Assembly (NCBI GenBank): GCA_964438735.1
Contig: CAYTLW010000018.1
Span: forward strand, 1 to 64,000
Direction: 5' to 3'
DNA length: 64,000 nt
Source: CAYTLW01 sp964438735
GTDB taxonomy: Bacteria > Myxococcota_A > UBA9042
The position numbers and the translations under genes are program-made. Shown one piece after another: positions 35,773-44,278 of the stretch. Every line of letters starts with the position of its first letter. Positions within the stretch are counted from its first letter, which is position 1. Below the pieces are notes generated by a model, which was not told the DNA's origin, searched no databases, and was given only the letters and a program-made list of their open reading frames with translations.

Positions 35773-37266
35773 TCAGTCTTTGACCGCGTGGAGACCATTC
35801 TTGTCGGTCACGTAGATCGCGTTGCTGTACACCCAGGCGAAGTCCTGTCCGCTCACGTCCACCATGCCGCCCATGAGCTTCTCCAGGTGGTGCGGTCGGA
35901 TGCGAACTTCGGCGCGATAGGCGCCCGCCTTGTCGGGTACGTGGCTCAAGTCGCCTGAACCGCTGGCGACCTCATCCCAGCCGCCCTCTTTGGCGCGCAG
36001 CAGTCGCGCTGTCAGCTCCGGGGGCGTGGCCTTGTCGTCCAGGTGGGCGATGGTGGGCATGCGCAGCCGCAATGTTGGCTTGTCGGCCAGCTTCAGGTCG
36101 CTGCCCATCTCGTGAATCTTCTCATCGCCGCTGGCGCCTGTGAGCGCCACGAAGTCGAAGCCTTCGGCATAGCCGAAGACTTCGAAGACGCCATACAGGC
36201 GGCCGGCGCGCAGGGCGTCTTTGAGGGAGCGATCGTCCCAGCTGCCGTCGTCCTTGGGTTTGACCAGGAGGTGGTTGGAAAACCAGATCATCATGCGCCG
36301 ATAGCTGTCGACCCGCTCGCCGTCGGCCAGCTTGATGGGCAGCGTATTGCGGTGGCAGTCGGTGCCCATGGTGGTCACGCGCCTGACGCCGCGCGCCAGG
36401 ACGCTGCCCCAGCGACTGGTGTACTCGGGATCCTCGTGCAGCAGGGGCAACACGGCCAGGTCGGGGTGGGGGGCCTTGTCCTTGTCCTTGCCGATGGCCA
36501 GGCTGAGCAGCTGCGCCGCCTCGGCCATCTTGGCGACCATGTTGGCGTGCAGGTTGAACATCTCGAAGCCGTCCAGCGGCCGTTCGACCAGCTCATCGAC
36601 GCTGTGATCTTCGGTGTGGGCGACCAGGAGCACGGCGTTCTGCTTCTTGAGCTTGTTGGCGGCCTCCTCGGTCTCGTCGCTGTAGGCCGCGCCGCGCACC
36701 TTCACGCCACCGGGCACGTGACCCTCCAGGCCAACCGGCATGTTGGACGAGGTCTCGGTGCCGGCCATGAGCAATTGCTCGAAACCGTCGCCGCAGAGGA
36801 CCCTGTTGGCCACCGGCCCGCCGTCGCGCTGGATCAGCTTGTCACCCTTGTGCTTCTGGTAGAGCAGCACGTCGGGAAAGGGGTGGTCGCGGAAGTGGGT
36901 CGGGTGATCGGTGAGCATGGCGAAGTTGTGCCGCACCTTGCACAGGTCGTTGCGGAAGTCCTCGTAGCAGGGCTGGTTGATCTTGCCCTCGTCATCGAAT
37001 GGTTTGCCGTCGCATGCGTCGTGGGAGTAGGGGCTGTGGGCGTGGATCAATCCGCGCAGATCCAGCAGACCGCGGCGGGTCGGCGTGGTCACCGGCTGGA
37101 GCACCTTCGAGGGCTGCCATGGGGTGCCCTGCCAGGCCGGCTTTTCGTGCAACGTCGAGGGCGCGTCCAGCGGGTCTGGGGTCGGCTCGTCGCCGTCATC
37201 TGTCTGGCCGCAGGCGAGGACGAGCAGCAACAGGGCGGGCAACGCTATGAAGGGATGTCGGTTCAT
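35773..37266 (-). CDS. PHP-domain-like lipoprotein
   Basis: 497 aa. ATG at 37266 with GGGAG about 11 bases upstream; signal peptide with lipobox LVLAC. After a Pro-rich linker come the PHP-type metal ligands GLIHAHSPYSHDA (H-x-H), MLTDHPTHF, a later AHTEDH and MGTDCHRN. PHP domains are trinuclear-metal phosphoesterases and are normally cytoplasmic; here the lipobox puts it outside the inner membrane. The last ~120 residues look like a beta-sandwich. Convergent with the receptor gene across only 9 bases. Confidence 0.75.
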   Translation of the reverse strand: MNRHPFIALPALLLLVLACGQTDDGDEPTPDPLDAPSTLHEKPAWQGTPWQPSKVLQPVTTPTRRGLLDLRGLIHAHSPYSHDACDGKPFDDEGKINQPCYEDFRNDLCKVRHNFAMLTDHPTHFRDHPFPDVLLYQKHKGDKLIQRDGGPVANRVLCGDGFEQLLMAGTETSSNMPVGLEGHVPGGVKVRGAAYSDETEEAANKLKKQNAVLLVAHTEDHSVDELVERPLDGFEMFNLHANMVAKMAEAAQLLSLAIGKDKDKAPHPDLAVLPLLHEDPEYTSRWGSVLARGVRRVTTMGTDCHRNTLPIKLADGERVDSYRRMMIWFSNHLLVKPKDDGSWDDRSLKDALRAGRLYGVFEVFGYAEGFDFVALTGASGDEKIHEMGSDLKLADKPTLRLRMPTIAHLDDKATPPELTARLLRAKEGGWDEVASGSGDLSHVPDKAGAYRAEVRIRPHHLEKLMGGMVDVSGQDFAWVYSNAIYVTDKNGLHAVKD

Positions 37267-37349
37267 CGTCAGTGGGTCTCCCGGGCTGGCCGGACGGCAT
37301 TGTGGGCGATGCCGGGGCGGCGCACAAACACAGTTTTGGCAGACGCGCC

Positions 37350-38465
37350 TCAGGGCGTGGCACCGGGAACGTGCGGCGGCACGCGATCCCCGGCGTCCGG
37401 GGTCAGCGCCTGCACCACCGCCTTGCCGAAGGCCGCCTCGATGGCCGGCCGTTGCCAGAGCAGGCGAGCGCCCTTCAGCAAGCGACCGCGATACGCCTGT
37501 CGCTCGGTAGCGACCCGCTCCGAACAGACCATGCGCCGCAGCCGGGCCTGGGTGGCCGGTGCCTTGAAAGACGTACGACGGGTGGCTTCGCGGGCGACCA
37601 GAACCGAGACACTCCAGCCCCAAGGGGTCTCCACCGGGCCGAGCACATCGCCCAGGGCGGCGGCGCTGGCGGCGCCGGCCACCTCCGGGTTCGTCGCCCG
37701 GGCAGCGGCGCCGGGGAAACCGGGCTCGTCGGTGTGGTCGAAGGTATAGCGACGCAAGCGGAGTTCGGTGACCTGGGCAGCGAGGGTCGCGATGGCCTCT
37801 TCGACCACCGGCCCGTGACTCTGCACCAGGGGACTGTCGGCCATGGCCACGACCGTGGTGCCCGATGGCAGTCCGGTTGCCGCGGGCAACGCCTGCGCGA
37901 TTCGTTTGCGTAGACCGCTCGCGTGGGGATGCATCCGCCGCTTGCAGGCCACCGCATCGGCAGGAACACAGGTGTCGGGCGACGTGCAGCAGACGAACTG
38001 CCCCTCCCAGATGGTGCTGCGGCGGGGGTGATGCAGGCGGCCGCGACTGGCCATCCAGGCCTGGCGCAGGGCGGCCGGCTCGATGTTCGGGCAGCCATCA
38101 TCGGCCCGCCAGATGCCGGCCAGGAAGCGCTCGGCAGCAGCGTGCGCCGTCTCTCCAGCCTTTGCATGGTGGCCCAACCCGGCCAGCTCGCGCAGCACCA
38201 GGGCGTCCGATGCGGCCATCAACATGGCCTCGACCACCACCTTGGGGTCCTTGGACGGCCCGGCCAACGCCAATCGGGCGCGCACCGCGCTGGCGTGTAC
38301 ATCGCTGAGGTCGATGCGGGCCACGACGGGGTCCGCCTTCGCCGGCGGCACTGCAGCGACCGGTCTGCGAGTCTCCGTTGGAGGGGCCACGGTCTTGTCT
38401 TTGCAGCCGCTCGTTGCCAGCGCAACGAGGACAGACAGGCACAGGGCCGGGGCGCGCATCCTCAT
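37350..38465 (-). CDS. PpiC/SurA-like lipoprotein (possible peptidyl-prolyl isomerase)
   Basis: 371 aa. Start at the ATG 38465, which overlaps the stop of the carbamoyltransferase gene (ATGA). Lipobox ATSGC. A helical N-terminal part is followed by a segment (GDVLGPVETPWGWSVSVLVAREA) matching the last strand of parvulin domains, then a short helix (AYRGRLLKGARL) as seen at the end of PpiC-type foldases. The parvulin core is weak, so it may be a non-catalytic chaperone. Coupling to a metabolic enzyme gene is odd. Confidence 0.55.
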   Translation of the reverse strand: MRMRAPALCLSVLVALATSGCKDKTVAPPTETRRPVAAVPPAKADPVVARIDLSDVHASAVRARLALAGPSKDPKVVVEAMLMAASDALVLRELAGLGHHAKAGETAHAAAERFLAGIWRADDGCPNIEPAALRQAWMASRGRLHHPRRSTIWEGQFVCCTSPDTCVPADAVACKRRMHPHASGLRKRIAQALPAATGLPSGTTVVAMADSPLVQSHGPVVEEAIATLAAQVTELRLRRYTFDHTDEPGFPGAAARATNPEVAGAASAAALGDVLGPVETPWGWSVSVLVAREATRRTSFKAPATQARLRRMVCSERVATERQAYRGRLLKGARLLWQRPAIEAAFGKAVVQALTPDAGDRVPPHVPGATP

Positions 38466-39403
38466 GCCATCAAGTGGACCATCAAGGCCTTCTGGGCGTG
38501 CAACCGATTCTCCGCCTGGTCGAAGATGATGGACTGCGGGCCATCGCAGACCTCGGCGCTCACCTCCTCGCCGCGATGGGCGGGCAGGCAGTGCATGAAC
38601 ACGGCATCGGGCGCGGCGCGGGCCATCAGGGCGGCGTCGACCTGGTAGTCGGCCAGGTCCGCAAGGCGGCGCTCCTTCTCGGCCTCCTGACCCATGGAGG
38701 TCCACACATCGGTGTACACGCTGTGGGCACCAACGACGCCGTCCAGGTCCGCGGTCACGTGGATGCTGGCGCCGGACTTCTCGGCCACCGCGCGGGCACG
38801 CTGCACCATGTCTTCGTTGGGCTGGTAGCCGTCGGGTCCGACCACCACCACGTCCATGCCCAGCAGTGCGCCGGTCAACAGCAGCGAGTTGGCCATGTTG
38901 TTGGCCGCGTCGCCCACGTAGGCCAGCTTGCGTCCCTGCAGGGTCTGCACGTCGAAGCCATCGCCCGGCGTGAAGTGCTCGATCATGGTCATGGCATCGG
39001 CCATCGTCTGGCAGGGATGCAGCAGGTCGCTGAGACCATTGATGACCGGCACCGTGGCATGGGCGGCCATCTCTTCCAGGATGTCGTGGCCGTGCACCCG
39101 CGCCATGATGCCGGCGCAGTAGCGAGAGACCACGCGGGCGGTGTCGGCGATGGTCTCACCGCGACCGATCTGGATGTCCTGGGACGACAGGAAGAGCGCG
39201 TGGCCGCCCAGCTCATAAGCGCCGACCTCGAAGCTGACGCGGGTGCGGGTCGAGCGCTTCTGGAAGATCATCGCCAGGGTGCGATCGGTCAGCTTGTCGC
39301 GGTAGTTCGCCGGCGAACGCTTGATGGCGTGGGCCAGCTGCAGCACCGAGAGCGCCTCGTCGGCGGCCAGATCCAAGACGCTGAGGAAGTGTCGCGCGGC
39401 CAT
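38462..39403 (-). CDS. argF: Ornithine carbamoyltransferase
   Basis: 313 aa. Carbamoyl-phosphate loop STRTR, HPCQTMAD, the ornithine-side SMG loop (VWTSMG) and FMHCLPAHRG are all present, which separates it from aspartate carbamoyltransferase. It makes citrulline from ornithine in arginine synthesis, or runs backwards in the arginine deiminase pathway (then arcB). The carbamate kinase gene 32 bases upstream on the same strand suggests the latter, but no arginine deiminase is in the window. Confidence 0.95.
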   Translation of the reverse strand: MAARHFLSVLDLAADEALSVLQLAHAIKRSPANYRDKLTDRTLAMIFQKRSTRTRVSFEVGAYELGGHALFLSSQDIQIGRGETIADTARVVSRYCAGIMARVHGHDILEEMAAHATVPVINGLSDLLHPCQTMADAMTMIEHFTPGDGFDVQTLQGRKLAYVGDAANNMANSLLLTGALLGMDVVVVGPDGYQPNEDMVQRARAVAEKSGASIHVTADLDGVVGAHSVYTDVWTSMGQEAEKERRLADLADYQVDAALMARAAPDAVFMHCLPAHRGEEVSAEVCDGPQSIIFDQAENRLHAQKALMVHLMA

Positions 39404-39435
39404 GCATGTCCTCCTTGTGGTGCTGCGGGGTCGAC

Positions 39436-40410
39436 CTACTCGTCCGCCACGATGTGGGTGCCCTTGCTGCGATCCACCAGCCCGGCGAAGTCGTTCCAGA
39501 CGCCGATGGAGACGCCGCCGCTGGAGTGACGACAGAAAGCCACCGCGGCCTGGACCTTGGGACCCATGGAGCCGGGCGGAAACTGGCCCTCGGCGAGATA
39601 CTGACAGGCCTCGGTGACGCTCAGCCGACCCAGCGGGCGGGCGTCTGGCGTGCCGAAGTCGACCTCCAGGTTGGCGACCGGGGTGAGCACGATCAGGCGC
39701 TGCGCACCCAGGCGAGCACCCAGCAGGGCGGCGGTGCGATCCTTGTCGATGACGGCGTCCACGCCGACGAGCATGCCGTCTTCGTCGCGCGCCACGGGGA
39801 TGCCACCGCCACCACCGGCGATGACCACGTCGTGCAGCTCCAGGGCCGCGGCGATGCTCTCCAGGTTGGTAATCTCCTGCGGACCGGGCGAGGCGACCAC
39901 ACGCCGCCAGCCACGGCCGGAGTCCTCGACCATGTTCCAGCCCAGGCGCTCCTTGCGCCGCCTGGCCTTCTCTTCCTCGTAAAAGCTGCCGATGGGCTTG
40001 GTGGGCTTGCTGAAGGCCGGATCATTGCGATCCACCAGCACCTGGGTCAGCACGGTCGTGGCCTTGAGCTCTGGGCGGTCGCAGCGACAGTTGCGTACAC
40101 CCAGCTCCAGGGCGAAGCCAAGCGTGCCCTGGGTCGATGCCACGCAGGCCACCAGGGGCAACTCCGGGATGCGGTCCGAAGCGAGCTCATTGCGCTGCAA
40201 CGCATAACCGACCTGGGGCCCGTTGCCATGCACGAGCAGGACCCTGTAGCCGTGATCCACCAGGTGACAGATGGCGCCGACCACCTTCTCGGCGCGCGCG
40301 ATCTGCAGGTCGTGGTCGCCGCTGTCGCTCTTGTCCACCAGCGCGTTGCCGCCCACCGCCAGGACGGCGACGGGGCGGGTGTAGCCATTGGCGGACGTCG
40401 GGCCGGGCAT
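39436..40410 (-). CDS. arcC: Carbamate kinase
   Basis: 324 aa, family length. AVGGNALVD near the start, HGNGPQVG, and the amino-acid-kinase core (VIAGGGGGIPV, VDAVIDKDRTAALLG) are clear. It converts carbamoyl phosphate plus ADP into ATP, carbon dioxide and ammonia, usually in arginine fermentation, and forms a unit with the adjacent ornithine carbamoyltransferase. Confidence 0.93.
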   Translation of the reverse strand: MPGPTSANGYTRPVAVLAVGGNALVDKSDSGDHDLQIARAEKVVGAICHLVDHGYRVLLVHGNGPQVGYALQRNELASDRIPELPLVACVASTQGTLGFALELGVRNCRCDRPELKATTVLTQVLVDRNDPAFSKPTKPIGSFYEEEKARRRKERLGWNMVEDSGRGWRRVVASPGPQEITNLESIAAALELHDVVIAGGGGGIPVARDEDGMLVGVDAVIDKDRTAALLGARLGAQRLIVLTPVANLEVDFGTPDARPLGRLSVTEACQYLAEGQFPPGSMGPKVQAAVAFCRHSSGGVSIGVWNDFAGLVDRSKGTHIVADE

Positions 40411-40457
40411 GGCGCTCGTGAACCGGTCGGGCGGCCGATCGGGGGAGGTGAATCGTT

Positions 40458-40973
40458 CTAGAAGTTGTGCTTGAGCTCGGTGCGCTGACCGCTGGGCTCG
40501 GGCTGGTAGAGCCCGCTGATGCGACCGGCAGCCGAGTTGGTGCCTACGGGAGAGCCCGTGCCTGCGCTGCCTTCAATGGCCGACGAGCGCGCCGGTTTGG
40601 GGCTGGATTTGCGTAGCGGAGCCGCTTGGGGCAGGTCGGTGGGCGTGCCGCCGGAGGACATCTGGCAGGAACCGTCAAAGAAGACGCCCTTGTCGATGTG
40701 CAATGCGGGTGAGGTGATGTTGCCGCGCAGCTGGGCCGGAGCGTGCAGCTCTACGGCACCGGTGGCCACCACGTTGCCGGTCACGTCGCCGTAGACCATC
40801 ACGTTGGCGACCCGGATCTCCGCCTGCACCTCGGCGCCTTCGCCGACGACCAGCGTGCCATCGCTGTAGATTTCGCCTGCAAAGCGGCCATCGATGCGCA
40901 CCGTGCCTTGAAAGGTCAGCTTGCCCTCAAACTCGCTGCCGCGGCCCAGCAGTGCATTGATTTCTTCGCTCAT
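40458..40973 (-). CDS. bacM: Bactofilin
   Basis: 171 aa. A central right-handed beta-helix of DUF583/bactofilin type with repeated G-containing strands (IDGRFAGEI, GDVTGNVVATGAVELHAPAQLRGNI) is flanked by a short N-terminus and a disordered Ser/Pro-rich C-terminus. Bactofilins polymerise into cytoskeletal filaments that place envelope proteins or chromosome-segregation factors. No peptidase or ParAB partner lies next to it. Confidence 0.9.
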   Translation of the reverse strand: MSEEINALLGRGSEFEGKLTFQGTVRIDGRFAGEIYSDGTLVVGEGAEVQAEIRVANVMVYGDVTGNVVATGAVELHAPAQLRGNITSPALHIDKGVFFDGSCQMSSGGTPTDLPQAAPLRKSSPKPARSSAIEGSAGTGSPVGTNSAAGRISGLYQPEPSGQRTELKHNF

Positions 40974-41025
40974 GAACTTGCTCCCGCCGGCCGCTCCGGG
41001 CCCGTGTCGGACGAGTCTACGGTTG

Positions 41026-41733
41026 CTACTTCATGAAGCGCAACCGCCAAACGTTCAACATCGCCTCCATGACGATGCCCTGGCTCATCTTCGAGGCCCC
41101 GCGGGTGCGATCGGGGAACTCGATGGGCACCTCGCCGACGGTGAAGCCGCGGCGCACGGCCCGCCAGGTCAGCTCGATCTGGAAGACGTACCCGCCGGCC
41201 ATGATGTCATCCAGCGGGATGGTCTCCAGCACCCGCCGATTGAAGAGCTTGAAGCCACCGGTCAGGTCCTTGAACGGCAGCCCGAGGATGAGGCGGGCGT
41301 AGGTATTGCCGGACTTGCTGATGAATCGCCGCGACCAGGACCAGTCATCGGTGCCGCCGCCGGGGATATAACGCGAGCCCAGCACCAGGTCGAAGCGCTC
41401 TGATGCGGCCAGGAAGTCGGGCAGGTAGCGCGGCTGATGGGAGAAGTCGCAGTCCATCTCCATGATCCGCTCATAGCCCCGCTTGAGCGCCCACTTGAAG
41501 CCGGCGATATAGGCCCGGCCCAGCCCTTCTTTGGCCTGGCGATGCAGGACATGCACCCGCTCGTCGGCGCCGGCGATCTCGTCGGCCAGGGCACCGGTGC
41601 CATCGGGACTGTTATCGTCGATGACCAGCACGTGCACCTGGGGCACCACCTCGTGGATCGCGGTGATCATCAGGGGCAGGTTTTCGACCTCGTTGTAGGT
41701 CGGCAGACAGATGACGGTATCGCTCTGTGACAT
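41026..41733 (-). CDS. Polyprenol-monophosphomannose-synthase-like GT2 glycosyltransferase
   Basis: 235 aa. ATG at 41733 shares its A with the stop of the acyl-CoA synthetase gene (TGATG). GT-A core with LPTYNEVENLPLMI, VIDDNSPDGTG, MDCDFSHQP and the Dpm1-like DLTGGFKLF. No C-terminal membrane helices, so it is a soluble Dpm1-type enzyme. It would load mannose or a related sugar onto polyprenyl phosphate, a donor for GT-C enzymes such as the GT39-like protein at 15664. Confidence 0.9.
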   Translation of the reverse strand: MSQSDTVICLPTYNEVENLPLMITAIHEVVPQVHVLVIDDNSPDGTGALADEIAGADERVHVLHRQAKEGLGRAYIAGFKWALKRGYERIMEMDCDFSHQPRYLPDFLAASERFDLVLGSRYIPGGGTDDWSWSRRFISKSGNTYARLILGLPFKDLTGGFKLFNRRVLETIPLDDIMAGGYVFQIELTWRAVRRGFTVGEVPIEFPDRTRGASKMSQGIVMEAMLNVWRLRFMK

Positions 41734-43598
41734 CAGTACTGTTCCTCGTAGAAGGAAGTCAGCAGCGAGGCATATGTCGCTGCCACGGCGTCCCTTCTGA
41801 CCTTGAGGGTGGGGGTCAATTCGCCTTCCTCGTGGCTCATCTCCCGCTCCAGGATGGCGAACTTCCGAATCGTCTCGTAGCTGGCCAGGGCGCGATTGCA
41901 TCGCTCCACGATGCCCTCGACGTGGTTGAACACCTCGGGATGCTGACTGAGGTCGGCATAGGAGGTCCACGGGATGTCGTGCTCGGCCGCCCAGGCGCGC
42001 AACCGCGCCTCGTCCAGGGTGATCAATGCGCTCAGGAAGGGCCGACCATCGCCGAAGACCACCACCTGGGCGAGCAGGGGGTCGCGACCGACGTGGTTTT
42101 CGATGTTCTGCGGCGCCACATTCTTGCCGCCCAGGGTGACGATGATGTCCTTTTTGCGATCGGTGATGCGCAGGTAGCCCTCGTCGTCCAGTTCGCCGAT
42201 ATCTCCCGTATGCAGCCAGCGCTCGCCGTCGTCCTCGACGGTGACGGTCGTGGCGGTATCCTCGGGCAACCCGTGGTAGCCGAGCATCAGGTTCGGGCCG
42301 GCCAGCAAGACCTCGCCATCTTCGGCCAGGCGCACCTGCACGCCCTTCAGTGGACGGCCGACCGAGCCGATCTTGTAGGCGCTTGGCGTGTTCAACGTGG
42401 CCGCGCCGGTGTTCTCGGTCATGCCATAGCCCTCCATGACCAGCAGTCCGAGGGCGTGGTAGAAGTGGGCCAGGTCACGAGGCAAGGCGGCGCCGCCAGA
42501 GATCAGCAGGCGGATGCGGCCGCCGAGCCTGGCGCGCAGACCGGACAACATGACCCGCTCGGCGATCTGCTCCCGCAGCGCCAACGTGCCGCCCGGCTTG
42601 CGGCTGAGCAGGCGCAATTCGCTGGCTTCCATACCCGTCGACAGTGCCCACTCGAAGGCGCGTTTGTGCACCGGGCTCGTATTGGTGACATCCAGGACCA
42701 GCGCCGTCTGCAGCTGCTCCAGGATGCGCGGCACGCAGGGCACGATGGTCGGCCGCGTCTGGCGCAGGTCCTCGAGCAGGGTCGACAACGAGCGGGGGAA
42801 GATCATCTCCACGTCGCGTCGCATGGCCGCCCAGGCGGCGAGCCGGCCGAAGACGTGGGCCAGCGGCAGCAGCACCATCATGGTGTCCGAGTCGCCGACC
42901 TCCAGTGCATCGACCACCGCCCTTGTCTCGAAGTCGAAGGCGGCGTGGCTGAGCATGACGCCTTTGGGATGGCCGGTGGTGCCGGAGGTGTACAGCCAGG
43001 TACAGGAGTCTTCGGGGCCGATGTCCGCACGCTGGCGGGCCGGCGCGTCGGCGGACTGCCGCCGGCCGTGGGCGTCCAGGCCCAGGGTATCCATCACCGC
43101 GTCTGCGCGACCGTCGGGCACCACCTCGTGCAGAGACAGGCGCGTGCGTCCATCCCGCTGGGGCCGGTCGCGGTGGCCCAGGGTGGCGAAGCAGAAGATG
43201 CGCTCCACCGCCGTATCGGGCAGTTCGGGGGCGACCAGCTTCTCCACCTGGAAGGGATCGTCGGCAAAAACGAAACGGGCGCCGCAATCGGCGAGGATCC
43301 AGGCGACCTCCGAGCCGACCGTGGTGGGGTAGATGGGTACGGTGACGCCACCGGCCATAAGCACAGCCATGTCCGCCCGCAGCCAGTCCGGCGAGGTCTC
43401 GGCCAGGATGGCCACCCGGTCGCCGGGCTTCAGGCCAAGTCCGACCAGGCCGCGCGCCCACAACTCTGAACAACTTCGCCAGTCGGCGAAAGTCTCGCTG
43501 CGCCAGATGCCGCCGCGCCGGCCGCGCAACATGGGCCGACCGGGGCGCCGCGCCACCGCTTGCTCGAAGACGTCGACCAGATTGCGGACCTGCACCAT
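41733..43598 (-). CDS. Long-chain fatty-acid-CoA ligase (AMP-forming)
   Basis: 621 aa. The AMP-binding signature YTSGTTGHPKGVMLSH, the adenylate motif GYGMTENTG, and the hinge/late motif LHTGDIGELDDEGYLRITDRKKD place it with long-chain acyl-CoA synthetases. It activates fatty acids for beta-oxidation or lipid synthesis. Translationally coupled to the GT2 gene. Confidence 0.92.
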   Translation of the reverse strand: MVQVRNLVDVFEQAVARRPGRPMLRGRRGGIWRSETFADWRSCSELWARGLVGLGLKPGDRVAILAETSPDWLRADMAVLMAGGVTVPIYPTTVGSEVAWILADCGARFVFADDPFQVEKLVAPELPDTAVERIFCFATLGHRDRPQRDGRTRLSLHEVVPDGRADAVMDTLGLDAHGRRQSADAPARQRADIGPEDSCTWLYTSGTTGHPKGVMLSHAAFDFETRAVVDALEVGDSDTMMVLLPLAHVFGRLAAWAAMRRDVEMIFPRSLSTLLEDLRQTRPTIVPCVPRILEQLQTALVLDVTNTSPVHKRAFEWALSTGMEASELRLLSRKPGGTLALREQIAERVMLSGLRARLGGRIRLLISGGAALPRDLAHFYHALGLLVMEGYGMTENTGAATLNTPSAYKIGSVGRPLKGVQVRLAEDGEVLLAGPNLMLGYHGLPEDTATTVTVEDDGERWLHTGDIGELDDEGYLRITDRKKDIIVTLGGKNVAPQNIENHVGRDPLLAQVVVFGDGRPFLSALITLDEARLRAWAAEHDIPWTSYADLSQHPEVFNHVEGIVERCNRALASYETIRKFAILEREMSHEEGELTPTLKVRRDAVAATYASLLTSFYEEQY

Positions 43599-43765
43599 GC
43601 GATCCTCATCCTTCGCCGAGCCGAGGCCACACCTCGCGTGAACGGCCGCGGCAGGAACCCGCCGGGGGGCCCATTCCGACCGTGTGAAGGAGGGCCGACA
43701 AAGGCGGGAGCGGTATGATGCGGGGCCGTTGCCATCATGTAAACCCGCGAATATCGGCCATCCGC

Positions 43766-43794
43766 TTGCGGGGTCCGCAGACCGCCACTATGAT
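43766..43794 (+). promoter_or_regulatory. Candidate sigma-70-like promoter for the small lipoprotein
   Basis: TTGCGG (43766-43771) and TATGAT (43789-43794) are 17 bases apart and would give a 5' leader of about 25-30 bases before the ATG at 43829. Another TATGAT is at 43714-43719 without a good -35 box. Confidence 0.4.
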
Positions 43795-43828
43795 CCGCGC
43801 GGTTGCCTCTGGTGCCCGGAGAGGTTCG

Positions 43829-44221
43829 ATGCCTTGGAAAGCCCCGCTCATCGCCAGCTTGACCCTGCTGATCGCCGTCACGTGCGCTGCTTGCAGCGGC
43901 GGTGATGCGCAGTCCGACGAGCTGCCCGACCTGTCCGACGACGACCGCACCGCGGTCCAGGTCGCCACCAGCCGCCAGTTGCAAATCGGCTACCAGATCC
44001 TGGCCGTCGCCTCGCAGGACGACGCCTTGGATTTCTGCCACGAGATGTGCAACCGGGCGATCGAGAGCTGCGCGCTGTCCATGCGCCTGTGCGACTTCAG
44101 CAAGCAGTACCCCGAGACGGTCTCCCTGTCCGCGCGCTGCCGCGTCAGCCGCGAGCGCTGCCGCCAGCACCAGAGCCGCATCCCGCGCCAATGTGCCTGC
44201 GACGTCCGCGAGGCCTCCTGA
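43829..44221 (+). CDS. Small Cys-rich lipoprotein
   Basis: 130 aa. ATG at 43829 has GGAGAGG upstream. The signal peptide ends in a lipobox-like CAAC. An acidic linker is followed by a helical part with eight cysteines in a CxxxC-like pattern (FCHEMCNRAIESCALSMRLC, then CRVSRERC and CACD). No family recognised; a small disulfide-stabilised helical domain is likely. It precedes typA by 57 bases. Confidence 0.7.
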   Translation: MPWKAPLIASLTLLIAVTCAACSGGDAQSDELPDLSDDDRTAVQVATSRQLQIGYQILAVASQDDALDFCHEMCNRAIESCALSMRLCDFSKQYPETVSLSARCRVSRERCRQHQSRIPRQCACDVREAS

Positions 44222-44278
44222 CGGGATGATCCCGGCGGCGGCGATCTCACGCCGCCATCCGAACAAAGACGAGGATCC

